Source: Gilliamella sp. Pra-s52
GTDB lineage: Bacteria; Pseudomonadota; Gammaproteobacteria; Enterobacterales; Orbaceae
DNA: 64,000 bases
NCBI RefSeq assembly: GCF_009795805.1
Contig: NZ_WTEY01000011.1
Coordinates: forward strand, 27,655-91,654
Direction of reading: 5' to 3'
Positions 48,720 to 58,875 of this stretch are shown here, one piece after another. A model generated the notes under the pieces. It did no database searches and was not told the origin of the DNA. It saw only the letters and a list, made by a program, of their open reading frames with translations. Every line of letters begins with the position of its first letter. Positions within the stretch are counted from its first letter, which is position 1. A program made the translations under genes and the position numbers.

Positions 48720-50072
48720 ATGAGTATTGAACAGATTAAAAAAGAAGCGATAAATCAAAAAGAAAATTTATCGGCTATTGTTGATAATGCTATAAAACAA
48801 GCAAAATTAAGAGTCGATGCCGTTGAGGTGTCAATAAATCAATCAACAGGTATTAGTGTTAGCACACGTATGGGCGAAACCGAAAATGTTGAATTTAATA
48901 GCGATGGCGCTTTGTCTATTACGGTTTATCAAGATCAACGTAAAGGTAGTGCATCAACAAATGATTTATCTCCTCAGGCTATTTTACAGACGATAGATAT
49001 GGCAATTAGTATCATGCAATACACTTCACCCGATCCATGTTCAGGTTTGGGTGATGTAAGTCAAATGGCATTTGATCCACCTGATTTAGATTTATTTTAT
49101 CCTAGTGATTTGAATGTCGATAATGCCATTGAGCAAGCCAAACAGGCTGAATTAGCAGCGCTAAATCATTCAAAATTAGTGAATAGTGATGGTGGTTATT
49201 TTAGTAGCCGCTATGGGGTTTATGTGTATGGTAATAGTCTAGGAATGCTACAAGGTTATTGTGCAAGTTCTCATTCACTTTCATGTTCAGTTATTGCTGA
49301 GCAAGCAGGGCAGATGGAAAGTAATTATGCATATAGCTCATCGCGTGATTTTAATGAATTGAAACTAGCTGAAACAGTTGGCATTGAAGCGGCAGATAGG
49401 GCTATTTCTCATTTGGGAGCGAAGCAAATTGCAACAATGCAAGCTCCAGTGTTATTTAGTGCTGAAGTTGCTGTTGGGCTTATTCGGCATTTAGTGGGAG
49501 CCATAAGTGGTGGCGCTATTTATCGAAAATCTTCGTTTTTATTAGATAGTATTGGACAAACTATTTTTCCTGAATGGCTCACCATTTATGAAGATCCTTA
49601 TATTCTAAAAGGTGTTGGTTCTTCGCCTTTTGATAGCGAAGGGACAAAAACCGTGCAGCGTAATATTGTTGAGCAAGGTGTACTGCAAACTTATTTACTA
49701 GGTAATTATTCTGCACGTAAGTTAGGCTTAACATCAACAGGACATGCTGGAGGTATTCACAATTGGTCTATATCACCAAGCCAAGATAATGTGAGTTTTG
49801 ATAATATGCTTAAAAAACTGGATAAGGGTATTTTGGTGACTTCATTGATGGGGCAAGGTGTTAATAGTGTGACGGGCGATTATTCACGTGGAGCTACTGG
49901 ATTTTGGGTTGAAAATGGAAAGATTCAATATCCTATTAGTGAAATTACTATTGCTAGTAATCTTAAAGACATGTATAAAAATATTGTTGCAATAGGTAAT
50001 GATGTTGAAACAAGAACTAGCATTCGATGTGGTTCTATTTTGGTCGATAATATGAGTATAGCTGGGAAATAA
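48720..50072 (+). CDS. pmbA: Metalloprotease subunit PmbA (TldE)
   Basis: Subunit of the TldD/TldE zinc protease that matures modified peptides such as microcin B17 and degrades CcdA. At 450 residues it matches E. coli PmbA. LSITVYQDQRKGSASTNDLSPQ, YTSPDPCSGLGDVSQMA and YLLGNYSARKLGLTSTGHAGGIHN are typical. TldE lacks the zinc motif of TldD, and none is seen. tldD is not in this window. Confidence 0.95.
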   Translation: MSIEQIKKEAINQKENLSAIVDNAIKQAKLRVDAVEVSINQSTGISVSTRMGETENVEFNSDGALSITVYQDQRKGSASTNDLSPQAILQTIDMAISIMQYTSPDPCSGLGDVSQMAFDPPDLDLFYPSDLNVDNAIEQAKQAELAALNHSKLVNSDGGYFSSRYGVYVYGNSLGMLQGYCASSHSLSCSVIAEQAGQMESNYAYSSSRDFNELKLAETVGIEAADRAISHLGAKQIATMQAPVLFSAEVAVGLIRHLVGAISGGAIYRKSSFLLDSIGQTIFPEWLTIYEDPYILKGVGSSPFDSEGTKTVQRNIVEQGVLQTYLLGNYSARKLGLTSTGHAGGIHNWSISPSQDNVSFDNMLKKLDKGILVTSLMGQGVNSVTGDYSRGATGFWVENGKIQYPISEITIASNLKDMYKNIVAIGNDVETRTSIRCGSILVDNMSIAGK

Positions 50073-50080
50073 GGATCAGT

Positions 50081-51814
50081 ATGGGTAGGTTTTTACACGG
50101 TATTTTTTTTCGAAAAATAACTTCTTGGATGCCAGGGCTAAGTAGTTTATTACAATATAAGCGAGAATATTTTACTTTTGACCTTAAAGCTGGGTTATCG
50201 GTTGCTGCCGTTTCGTTACCTGTATCCATTGCTTATGCTGAATTGACGGGAGTTGGTGCAATAGCAGGGCTATATTCAACCATTTTACCTTTAATTGTGT
50301 ATGCGCTTTTTGGATCTTCTAAACAACTGATTGTTGGACCTGATACAGCAACTTGTGCGGTGGTTGCTGCTGTTGTTTTCCCGTTAGCAGCAAATGATCC
50401 TGTATTGCGTTGGCAATTAGTTATTATATTAACAATTATGATCGGTATTTGGTGCATCATTGCAGGGAAGTTGCATCTTGGTGCGTTGGCTGACTTGCTT
50501 AGTCAGCCTATTTTAATTGGTTTGCTTAATGGTATTTCAATTACTATTATGGTTGATCAATTAGCTAAAACATTGGGATTTCGTTATGATTATTCTTATT
50601 TGATTGAACGAATTGTTTATTTTCCATTTAAAATATCCCAAATTCATATAGGAACAGCACTTGTTTCACTTTTTACTTTATTAATTTTAGTTGGTTTAAA
50701 GCGATTAAAACCACTATATCCAGCCCCGTTATTAGCTGTCATTGTGATGACGATGTTTTCATGGTTGTTTAATTTCGAACATTTTAATATTCGTATTATT
50801 GGCAATATTAGTAATGATTTTATTCCTGCTGAGTCATGGCTCGATTTTGATAAAGGTCTAATGCGCGATTTAGTTGTACCTTCGCTTAATATTGCTATCA
50901 TTTGTTTTGTTAGTATGATGATAACAGTACGCAGTTTTGCATCCAAAAATAATTATGAAACAAATGCTGATGTTGAATTTAAGGCGTTAGGTATTGCTAA
51001 TATTGTAGCTGGTCTATCGCAAGGTTTTGTAGTTAGTGGTACATCATCAAGAACTGCTGTCAATGATGCCAATGGTGGTAAAACGCAACTAGTTTCGATT
51101 ATTGCCGCAATCTTAATTGGTTTTGTGGTAATGTTTTTTCTTTCTCCCTTACAGTATATTCCAACTTGTGTATTAGGGGTGATTTTAATTTATTCTTCAA
51201 TTTCGTTAATTAATTTTCAAACAATTATTCGTTTTTTCAAGTTTGATCGCGATGCCTTTTATTTAAGTTTAATAACACTAGTTTCTGTGCTTATTATTGG
51301 TATTATTCCCGGCATGGCACTAGCGGTGTTACTTGGGCTATTTTTGTTTTTACGACGTGTTTTTAGACCGAAAGATCAGCTGCTAGGTGTTGATGAAAGT
51401 GGTCGCATTCATTCAATTGGTCAAGATGTAAAACCCATTGGTAATACCATGATTTACCGATTCAATTCTCCGTTGACTTATTTTAATATTGCCTATTTTA
51501 AGCGAAGAATTATTAGTTATATTGATGAAGCTGAAGAGCCAATAAATTATGTGATAGTTGATGCGATTCCTTGTTTTACTTACAAAGATGTCAGTGTGTT
51601 GTCGGGGATTGAGGAGTTAGTAAAGTCTTTAAAAGTAAGAAATATCATTTTAATTTTATCAGGTCGTCGAAAAACGCTTAAAAACTGGTTTAAACAAATG
51701 AATATAAAGCTTGATGATGAGCATATTGAATTTGCTTATGACCTTTATTTTGCGGTTAGATTAGTTCAAAGCAAGGAACATATGGATAACAAAGATGATG
51801 AGGAATTAATTTAG
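50081..51814 (+). CDS. SulP-family anion transporter with STAS domain
   Basis: Inner-membrane transporter of 577 residues with the SLC26/SulP core (about 25-430) and a cytoplasmic STAS domain (about 450-560). FDLKAGLSVAAVSLPVSIAYAELTGVG and GPDTATCAVVAAV are family signatures; SGTSSRTAVNDANGGKTQLVSI lies near residue 320. Members carry sulfate, bicarbonate, dicarboxylates or other anions; the substrate is not decidable here. It starts 8 bases after pmbA with AAGGA upstream. A long-loop inverted repeat (AGGGGATT / AATCCCCT, 51842-51905) lies after it. Confidence 0.9.
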   Translation: MGRFLHGIFFRKITSWMPGLSSLLQYKREYFTFDLKAGLSVAAVSLPVSIAYAELTGVGAIAGLYSTILPLIVYALFGSSKQLIVGPDTATCAVVAAVVFPLAANDPVLRWQLVIILTIMIGIWCIIAGKLHLGALADLLSQPILIGLLNGISITIMVDQLAKTLGFRYDYSYLIERIVYFPFKISQIHIGTALVSLFTLLILVGLKRLKPLYPAPLLAVIVMTMFSWLFNFEHFNIRIIGNISNDFIPAESWLDFDKGLMRDLVVPSLNIAIICFVSMMITVRSFASKNNYETNADVEFKALGIANIVAGLSQGFVVSGTSSRTAVNDANGGKTQLVSIIAAILIGFVVMFFLSPLQYIPTCVLGVILIYSSISLINFQTIIRFFKFDRDAFYLSLITLVSVLIIGIIPGMALAVLLGLFLFLRRVFRPKDQLLGVDESGRIHSIGQDVKPIGNTMIYRFNSPLTYFNIAYFKRRIISYIDEAEEPINYVIVDAIPCFTYKDVSVLSGIEELVKSLKVRNIILILSGRRKTLKNWFKQMNIKLDDEHIEFAYDLYFAVRLVQSKEHMDNKDDEELI

Positions 51815-51971
51815 TCATCATTGCTAGTGATAAAATTATAAAGGGGATTTTTCTAAGTAATTTGGATTTCGAGATATAAACCAATATTAATATAGACAAT
51901 CCCCTATAAATTTAAGTAGAATACTAGATCATTTTAAATAAGTATTTTAGTAAACAATATTAGAGGTAAAA

Positions 51972-52262
51972 ATGGCACGTGTAACTGTTCAAGATGCAGT
52001 AGAAAAAATTGGTAATCGCTTTGATCTCGTTATTGTAGCAGCAAGACGCGCTCGTCAACTACAAGTTGAAAATAAATCACCACTTATTCCAGAAGAGAAC
52101 GATAAAGAAACCGTTATCGCTTTACGCGAAATTGAAAATGGGCTTGTTAACAAACAAATCCTTGATGTTGCTGATTTCCAAACACGCCAAGATGAAGAAG
52201 CTGAAGTACGTGCAACACTTCATGAATCGATTCTTCTAGAAAACACACCATCGTACGAATAA
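51972..52262 (+). CDS. rpoZ: RNA polymerase omega subunit
   Basis: Small subunit that aids assembly of RNA polymerase and forms part of the ppGpp site 1. [31 protein letters not shown] is nearly identical to E. coli omega. The 96-residue length is normal, with an acidic tail ([14 protein letters not shown]). It forms an operon with spoT 24 bases downstream. AGAGG precedes the ATG. Confidence 0.98.
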   Translation: MARVTVQDAVEKIGNRFDLVIVAARRARQLQVENKSPLIPEENDKETVIALREIENGLVNKQILDVADFQTRQDEEAEVRATLHESILLENTPSYE

Positions 52263-52286
52263 ACTGTAGTTTTACAGGAATTGCTC

Positions 52287-54395
52287 ATGGAGTATTTTGA
52301 TAGCTTAAAAGAGCTTGTTGCATCTTATCTTCCACCTAAACAAGTCGAATTGATTCAAGATGCTTATCTTTTTGCTAAAAATGCCCATGAAGGGCAATTC
52401 CGATGTAGTGGTGAACCTTATATCACTCATCCTGTTGCTGTTGCAACATATTTAGCAGATATGCGGCTTGATTATGAAACAATTATTGCTGCACTTTTAC
52501 ATGATACCATCGAAGATACTCCGGTTACCTTCCAAGATATTACAAATAAATTTGGTAAACATGTTGCTATTTTAGTTGAAGGTGTTTCTAAACTTGATAA
52601 ATTAAAATTTCGTAATCGACAAGAAGCTCAAGCTGAAAATTTTAGGAAAATGGTTCTTGCCATGACCGAAGATGTGCGTGTTATTTTAATTAAACTTGCT
52701 GATCGCACTCATAATATGCGCACGCTAGGGGCATTAAGACCAGATAAACGCCGTCGTATAGCAAAAGAAACATTAGAAATTTATGCTCCACTAGCCCATC
52801 GTTTAGGTATTCATCATATAAAAACCGAACTTGAAGTTTTGGGTTTTACAGCAATGCATCCAAATCGTGCCAAAGTACTTGAAAAGGTAGTAAAAGTTGC
52901 ACGAAATACAAGAAAAGAACTTATTCAACAAATTTTATCTGAAATCAGAAATCGCTTGGCTGAAGCAGGTATAGATGCCGAAGTTGAAGGATTAGAAAAA
53001 AATATTTATGTCATTTATCAAAAAATGCAAATGCGAGAGCAACATTTTCACTCTATAATGGACATCTATATTTTTAGAATCGTAGTTAAAAATGTAGATG
53101 CTTGTTATCGTGTGCTTGGTCTTGTGCATAATTTATATAAGCCACGACTTAATCGTTTTAAAGATTATATTGCGATTCCAAAAGCGAATGGTTATCAGTC
53201 ATTACATTCATCATTAATTGGACCACATGGCACACCTGTCGAAGTACAAATTCGTACCGAAGATATGGAGCAAATGGCAGAAATGGGCGTAGCCGCACAT
53301 TGGGTATATAATGAAACTGATGAATTAAACAACACAACTGCACAAATCAAAGCACAACGTTGGATGCAAAGTCTGTTAGAGCTACAACAAAGTGTAGGAA
53401 ATTCTTTCGAATTTATTGAAAACGTAAAATCAGACTTATTTCCTAAAGAAATTTATGTTTTTACTCCTAAAGGACGTATTGTTCAGCTACCCGAAGGTGC
53501 AACAGCTGTTGACCTTGCTTATGCAGTGCACTCTGATATCGGTTATCAATGTATTGGTGCGCTTGTTGATCGTAAGCCTTACCCACTATCACAACCGTTA
53601 AGCAGTGGGCAAACGGTTGAAATTATCACCTCGCCAGAAGGGCGTCCTAATGCAAATTGGTTAAATTTTGTAGTTAGCGCTAAAGCGAAGTCTCGCATTC
53701 GTCAAGCACTTAAAACATTAAAACGTGAAGATGCTATTGAATTGGGTCGACGCTTACTCAATCTTTCGTTAGTTAAATCAGGCGGTATTAATGCTTTATC
53801 ACCAAATCAAAAATCTAGAGTGATTGAATTAGCTAAACAATCCACTTTTGATGATGTTTTGGTTGAAATTGGACTCGGTAATATTATGAGTCATTTTATT
53901 GTCAAAGGCTTAGAGCATAAAGGGTTATTACAAAGTAAATCAGAACCAAATAAAACACTGGTTATTACTGGTAGCGAAGGTGTTTTAGTTACGTTTTCTA
54001 AGTGTTGTCATCCTCTTCCTAATGATCCTATTATTGGGCATGTCAGCCCAGAAAAGGGCTTAACTGTGCATCATGAATCCTGTCGAAATATTGTTGGTTA
54101 TCAAAAGAATCCAGAAAAATATATATCACTGAAATGGGCATCTGACATATCTCAACGGTTTGTTGCTGAAATTTGGCTTGATATTCTAAACACTCAAGGC
54201 TCTTTGGCGCACATTCTTTCAATTATTAATGATGAAAATACTCGCCTGCAATGGTTGAATACCGAAGAAAAAGATAGACAAATTTATACAGTTATATTGC
54301 AAATAGAAGTAAAAAATACACAACAACTTAATGAATTAATTCGTAAAATGTCATTACAACCAGATGTAGTGAGTGTTACACGAAATATAAATTAG
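52287..54395 (+). CDS. spoT: Bifunctional (p)ppGpp synthase/hydrolase SpoT
   Basis: Controls the stringent-response alarmone. The start at 52287 (MEYFDSL) follows CAGGA and gives 702 residues, the E. coli length; the frame's TTG at 52281 is not needed. The hydrolase HD pair is H72-D73 in LLHDTIEDT; the synthetase region has KDYIAIPKANGYQSLHSS and VQIRTEDMEQMAEMGVAAHW. TGS (about 385-445) and C-terminal ACT (about 625-702) domains are present. CCHPLPND marks the zinc-finger/ACT region. It follows rpoZ. The next gene is recG directly, without trmH between. Confidence 0.98.
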   Translation: MEYFDSLKELVASYLPPKQVELIQDAYLFAKNAHEGQFRCSGEPYITHPVAVATYLADMRLDYETIIAALLHDTIEDTPVTFQDITNKFGKHVAILVEGVSKLDKLKFRNRQEAQAENFRKMVLAMTEDVRVILIKLADRTHNMRTLGALRPDKRRRIAKETLEIYAPLAHRLGIHHIKTELEVLGFTAMHPNRAKVLEKVVKVARNTRKELIQQILSEIRNRLAEAGIDAEVEGLEKNIYVIYQKMQMREQHFHSIMDIYIFRIVVKNVDACYRVLGLVHNLYKPRLNRFKDYIAIPKANGYQSLHSSLIGPHGTPVEVQIRTEDMEQMAEMGVAAHWVYNETDELNNTTAQIKAQRWMQSLLELQQSVGNSFEFIENVKSDLFPKEIYVFTPKGRIVQLPEGATAVDLAYAVHSDIGYQCIGALVDRKPYPLSQPLSSGQTVEIITSPEGRPNANWLNFVVSAKAKSRIRQALKTLKREDAIELGRRLLNLSLVKSGGINALSPNQKSRVIELAKQSTFDDVLVEIGLGNIMSHFIVKGLEHKGLLQSKSEPNKTLVITGSEGVLVTFSKCCHPLPNDPIIGHVSPEKGLTVHHESCRNIVGYQKNPEKYISLKWASDISQRFVAEIWLDILNTQGSLAHILSIINDENTRLQWLNTEEKDRQIYTVILQIEVKNTQQLNELIRKMSLQPDVVSVTRNIN

Positions 54396-54400
54396 TCATT

Positions 54401-56494
54401 ATGATAAATCGTTTTCTTGATCATTTACCGTTGATAAAACTAACAGGAATTGGTGCAAGTTTAGAAAAAAAATTCAATACATTAGGTATTTATACCGCTA
54501 AAGATCTATTATTGCATTTCCCCTTGCGTTATGAAGATCGCACTTCATCTTGTGCCATTGGCGATGCCACTATTGGTGAATTTACTACAATAGAAGGCGT
54601 GATTATCAAAAGCGAACTCACATTTAATCGGCGGCAAACGCTCATTTGTTATGTTCAAGATGATTCAGGTATTGCTATATTGCGATTTATGCATTTTACT
54701 GCAGGCATGAAAGCGTCGTTAATTAAAGGAAAATGGATTAGTGCTTATGGCGAAATAAAACGCGGCAAAAATCACCTTGAAATTATTCACCCACAATTTA
54801 AACTCAAAACTCATCAAAATGACAAAAGCGCCTGTTTAGATGGTGAACAGGAAAGATATACACCTATTTATTCAACGACTTATGGACTATCTCAAAATGT
54901 GATTCGGCGATCAATAATGACGGTATTACTGTTTTTGAAAAACAATCCCCCAGACGAGATTTTACCACCGCAGCTAGCTTGTCGTTTTTTGTCAGCATTA
55001 GATTGTTTAAATATTATTCACAACCCACCGATTGATACCCAAATTTCGCAGTTAGAATCAGGTGAACACCCAGCTATTAAACGATTTATCTTTGAAGAAT
55101 TGGTTGCTTATCATTTAAGTATGTTGATGATAAAAACACATAACCAAAATCAGCAATCACATCAATTTTATCCAACCCAATGCTTAATTAAACCATTTTT
55201 ATCATCATTACCTTTTAAGCCGACCGGTGCTCAGCAACGTGTTGTGCAAGATATCTATCAAGATATGACCAAAACTGTGCCCATGATGCGATTAATTCAA
55301 GGTGATGTAGGTTCTGGAAAAACATTAGTTGCGGCTTTAGCTGCACTAAATGCGATTGAAAACGGTAACCAAGTGGTATTAATGGCGCCCACCGAAATAT
55401 TAGCCGAACAGCATTATAACAATTTTAATAATTGGTTTACTCCATTAGGGATTAGTGTTGACTGGTTATCAGGGCGATTAACTGCCAAAAATAAACAGCA
55501 GCGTTATGATCGTGTTAAAAATGGTGAAATCACCATGTTAATTGGTACGCATGCGGTTTTTGTAGATAAAGTTGAGTTTGCTTCGTTAGGTTTAGTCATT
55601 ATTGATGAACAGCATCGCTTTGGTGTTAACCAGCGACTAAGTCTTTGGGAGAAGGGTATTAAAGGTCATCTTCATCCACATCAATTAATTATGACCGCAA
55701 CACCTATTCCTAGAACACTAGCTATGACAGTGTATGCAGATTTAGATGTTTCTATTATTGATGAATTGCCACCAGGGCGAACCCCCATTACTACAGTTGT
55801 CATACCTAATACTCGTCGTGATGAAATTATTGAACGTGTCAATCAAGCTTGCCTCGATAACCGCCAAGTTTATTGGGTTTGTACATTGGTTGAAGAGTCC
55901 GAAATACTTGATGCCCAAGCAGCTGAAATACTTGTAGAAGAATTACAACAAAGATTACCACATCTTAATATTGCTTTAGTGCACGGTAAAATGAAATCTG
56001 ATTTAAAACAATCAGTCATGCAAGACTTTAAAGCAGGAATAATTCAACTACTTGTTGCCACAACGGTTATTGAAGTAGGTGTTGATGTGCCTAATGCTAG
56101 TTTAATGATTATCGAAAATGCCGAGCGATTAGGTTTAGCTCAATTACATCAACTGCGAGGACGCGTTGGGCGAGGAACGGCGGTATCTCATTGTGTACTT
56201 ATGTATCAAGCCCCTTTAAGCAAAGTTGCTCAAGCTCGTATGAAAGTTATGCGTGAAAGTAATGATGGTTTTGTTATTGCGCAAAAAGACCTTGAACTTC
56301 GTGGGGGTGGCGAAATTTTAGGAACAAGGCAAATGGGATTGGCTAATTTTAAAGTTGTTGATCTAATTCGAGATCAACATTTGATTAGTGAAGTACAACA
56401 AGCCTCTTATGATATCCAAAAAAATCACCCACAAAGCGCAGCACAACTAGTTGATTGTTGGTTGCCAAATCGTGAAAAGTATATTAATGCTTGA
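54401..56494 (+). CDS. recG: ATP-dependent DNA helicase RecG
   Basis: Branch-migrating helicase that regresses stalled forks and processes Holliday junctions and R-loops. The 697-residue protein has the N-terminal wedge/OB domain (about 60-160), Walker A GDVGSGKT (301-308), the DEQH box (402-405) and the C-terminal helicase motif QLRGRVGRG. ERLGLAQLHQLRGRVGR is the RecG/Mfd signature. It starts 5 bases after spoT, so the three genes rpoZ-spoT-recG form one operon. Confidence 0.97.
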   Translation: MINRFLDHLPLIKLTGIGASLEKKFNTLGIYTAKDLLLHFPLRYEDRTSSCAIGDATIGEFTTIEGVIIKSELTFNRRQTLICYVQDDSGIAILRFMHFTAGMKASLIKGKWISAYGEIKRGKNHLEIIHPQFKLKTHQNDKSACLDGEQERYTPIYSTTYGLSQNVIRRSIMTVLLFLKNNPPDEILPPQLACRFLSALDCLNIIHNPPIDTQISQLESGEHPAIKRFIFEELVAYHLSMLMIKTHNQNQQSHQFYPTQCLIKPFLSSLPFKPTGAQQRVVQDIYQDMTKTVPMMRLIQGDVGSGKTLVAALAALNAIENGNQVVLMAPTEILAEQHYNNFNNWFTPLGISVDWLSGRLTAKNKQQRYDRVKNGEITMLIGTHAVFVDKVEFASLGLVIIDEQHRFGVNQRLSLWEKGIKGHLHPHQLIMTATPIPRTLAMTVYADLDVSIIDELPPGRTPITTVVIPNTRRDEIIERVNQACLDNRQVYWVCTLVEESEILDAQAAEILVEELQQRLPHLNIALVHGKMKSDLKQSVMQDFKAGIIQLLVATTVIEVGVDVPNASLMIIENAERLGLAQLHQLRGRVGRGTAVSHCVLMYQAPLSKVAQARMKVMRESNDGFVIAQKDLELRGGGEILGTRQMGLANFKVVDLIRDQHLISEVQQASYDIQKNHPQSAAQLVDCWLPNREKYINA

Positions 56495-56519
56495 TGAATA
56501 AGATTAATTTGAATTGGCG

Positions 56520-56554
56520 TGTGGATGGTAAAATTATTATTTGAACCATCCACA
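56520..56554. terminator. Terminator between recG and ulaG
   Basis: TGTGGATGGT (56520-56529) and ACCATCCACA (56545-56554) form a 10-bp perfect stem with a 15-nt loop, between two convergent genes. Flanking T tracts are modest. Confidence 0.65.
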
Positions 56555-56583
56555 TGTTAAAATTGAATAACTACATTAGCGGA

Positions 56584-57651
56584 TTATAAGAATGAGCGAT
56601 ACGGCAACTCTGGCTCATCGATAAAAATATCTCTAAAACCACGATAATGTTGATAATGCATTTTATGCTTATCGGTTGGATAAGTATATTTACCACCAAC
56701 TTGCCAGAAGAAAGGGGTAAATTTATAATCAAGACGATCTTTTTTCATTTTCCATAAAACTTCAATTTCACGAGGATCGCTTTGGAAGTTTGCCCAAATA
56801 TCATGGTGGAAAGGGATCACAACTTGAGTATTAAGCGATTCAGCTGCTCGTAAAATATCGGCTGATGTCATTTTGTCGGTCACACCACGAGGATTTTCAC
56901 CATAAGATAACAGTGCTACATCAATTTTGTAATCATTACCATGTTTGGCATAATAATTAGAATAGTGGGAATCACCAGAGTGATATAGTGAACCGCCTGA
57001 TGTTTCAAATAAATAGTTGACTGCTCTATCATTCATACCATCTAAAATAGACTTATCGGTTGATGATACGCCTTTTGGTAAGGTCACTAACGATGTTCTA
57101 TCAAAAGAGTCTAAGACACGAATAGTAATATCACCTACTTCAATCGTTTCGCCTACTTTAGCAACAATACATTGTTCTTCAGGTACGCCCCAACTTTTCC
57201 ATAATTCTACACAAGCTTTTGGACCAATAAATTTTACTTTTGATGAACAGTTTTGGATAACCGCAGCAGCAACATTGACATCGATATGATCAGCGTGATC
57301 ATGTGTTGCCATTACTGCATCGATTTCTTTAATTGCAAAAGGATCAAGAACAAATGGACTGGTTCTTAAGTTAGGCTGTAATTCTCGGACTCCTCCCATT
57401 CGCATCATTTGGTGCTGTTTGTTCATTAATGGATTTGCGTGAGTTTTTTTACCTGTACCACACCAAAAATCAACAGAAATATTGGTATTACCTGCTGATT
57501 TTAACCAAATACCTGTACAAGCAAGCCACCACATGGTAAATGTATTGGGTTTAACCTCTGTCTTTTCGATCTCCTCATTAAGCCAAGTTCCCCATTCAGG
57601 AAATGTATTTAATATCCACGATTCACGGGTAATTTCATTCACTTTACTCAT
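56584..57651 (-). CDS. ulaG: L-ascorbate-6-phosphate lactonase
   Basis: Metallo-beta-lactamase-fold lactonase that opens L-ascorbate-6-phosphate, the first cytoplasmic step after PTS uptake. The 355-residue protein shows the metal motif [11 protein letters not shown] (about 115-125) and further metal-site histidines in [12 protein letters not shown] and [10 protein letters not shown]; length equals E. coli UlaG. AAGGAAC precedes the ATG. It is cotranscribed with ulaR upstream (26 bases) and divergent from the ula transport operon. Confidence 0.97.
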   Translation of the reverse strand: MSKVNEITRESWILNTFPEWGTWLNEEIEKTEVKPNTFTMWWLACTGIWLKSAGNTNISVDFWCGTGKKTHANPLMNKQHQMMRMGGVRELQPNLRTSPFVLDPFAIKEIDAVMATHDHADHIDVNVAAAVIQNCSSKVKFIGPKACVELWKSWGVPEEQCIVAKVGETIEVGDITIRVLDSFDRTSLVTLPKGVSSTDKSILDGMNDRAVNYLFETSGGSLYHSGDSHYSNYYAKHGNDYKIDVALLSYGENPRGVTDKMTSADILRAAESLNTQVVIPFHHDIWANFQSDPREIEVLWKMKKDRLDYKFTPFFWQVGGKYTYPTDKHKMHYQHYRGFRDIFIDEPELPYRSFL

Positions 57652-57677
57652 ACTTTGTTCCTTTTACAATTTAATAG

Positions 57678-58439
57678 TTAGACTAAAATAACTTCAACGC
57701 CTTGCTCCTTAATGCATTCGATCACGTCCTTATTAGCTTGTTTTCCGGTAATTAAAATATCAATTTTATTTACTGGACAAAAAAGCATGCCTGAATTAGC
57801 TTTAGTATCAATTTTCGAACTGTCTACTACTACAACTAGCTTTTCGACTTGTTCAAGTATTTGCTGTTCTGCAACAGCACCTAAAATTTCGTTTTTATAT
57901 AAACCTATTGGCGTTAAGGTTTTTCCACTGGTAAACATCCATTTGCCCGCATAAGAATCAGTAATACTGGCAATCGGATTAAGAATAATATTTTGTGTTT
58001 TGTTGTATAACCCTCCCATAATGATGACATTTTCATGATCATGTTCAATCAAATAACAGGCGAGTGGAAAGTAGTTAGTAATAATTGAAACATTCTTACC
58101 ACATAATTCGCGTCCTAATAAAAATGCCGTTGAACCACAGTTGATAACAATATTTTCGTCACTATTACACAGTTTTGCAGCACGAATCGCAATACGGGCT
58201 TTTTCGTGATAGTGATCGGTATTATTGTTGTCAATGGGTGCCCAGATTGGTTTTACTTCTTCTAATCGCATAATGCCATTACGAACTTTTTTAACACGTC
58301 CTTCCTGATCGAGCTTAGTAATATCTCGCCTTGCAGTGGCTGGTGATATAGCAAAGTTTGTGATTAAGTCCGTTACTTTAACCATACCTTTTTCGTTTAC
58401 TAATGCCACCATTTCATTATGCCGTGCGATTTCGTTCAT
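57678..58439 (-). CDS. ulaR: DeoR-family repressor UlaR
   Basis: Repressor of the ascorbate regulon that senses L-ascorbate-6-phosphate in E. coli. At 253 residues it has the DeoR HTH (MVKVTDLITNFAISPATARRDITKLDQEGRVKKVRNG, about 19-55) and the sugar-phosphate sensor domain with NCGSTAFLLGREL and VVVVDSSKIDTK. Here ulaR sits upstream of ulaG in one transcript and is divergent from ulaA, so it likely controls both directions. Confidence 0.93.
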   Translation of the reverse strand: MNEIARHNEMVALVNEKGMVKVTDLITNFAISPATARRDITKLDQEGRVKKVRNGIMRLEEVKPIWAPIDNNNTDHYHEKARIAIRAAKLCNSDENIVINCGSTAFLLGRELCGKNVSIITNYFPLACYLIEHDHENVIIMGGLYNKTQNIILNPIASITDSYAGKWMFTSGKTLTPIGLYKNEILGAVAEQQILEQVEKLVVVVDSSKIDTKANSGMLFCPVNKIDILITGKQANKDVIECIKEQGVEVILV

Positions 58440-58875
58440 TATTTCCTCTTACAACATAAAATGATTAAATTTGATTATTTTGATGATAATTTTCATTTGT
58501 ATTGTTGTCAATTATTATAATTTTAACTTTCAGTATTTTGTTATTTAATATATTGATAATAATAATTTTAATTTTATTTTTTGCTTGTGGTTTTTTATCA
58601 GGTTGTGATCTGTGTCACAGATGCTATGTTGATTTTATGAAAATAGTGATCTTTATCAAAGTAATCATAAATAATCATTGAATGATTTATTTTGATTGTG
58701 GAATATAACAAATATTATTAATGAGCGATGAAGAATAACGTAAAGTAATCGGCTGTTTTAACCATTACTTTACAGTTCGTAAAAAAACTTGATGGAAGAC
58801 ATTTAAATGAAACTAAATATTAGGGATGAGTGTTGTTAGAGCAATGAAAATGTCAATAACTAATGAGAGGGACAT
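58440..58875. other. Divergent ula control region
   Basis: 436 bases without a gene between ulaR and the ula transport operon. It includes a consensus CRP site (58604-58619) and a weaker CRP-like site AGTGATCTTTATCAAA (58639-58654). UlaR operators are expected but I could not define one. AGAGGG precedes the ATG at 58876. Confidence 0.6.
58604..58619. promoter_or_regulatory. Consensus CRP-cAMP binding site
   Basis: TGTGATCTGTGTCACA matches TGTGA-N6-TCACA at all ten fixed positions. It lies about 255 bases before ulaA and 165 before ulaR. Catabolite control of the ascorbate regulon is inferred, as known in E. coli. Confidence 0.8.

Noticed and set aside
51842..51905. Inverted repeat AGGGGATT/AATCCCCT before rpoZ as terminator or riboswitch
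   Set aside because: The loop of about 48 bases is long and no T tract or known riboswitch feature follows; too weak to list as a feature.
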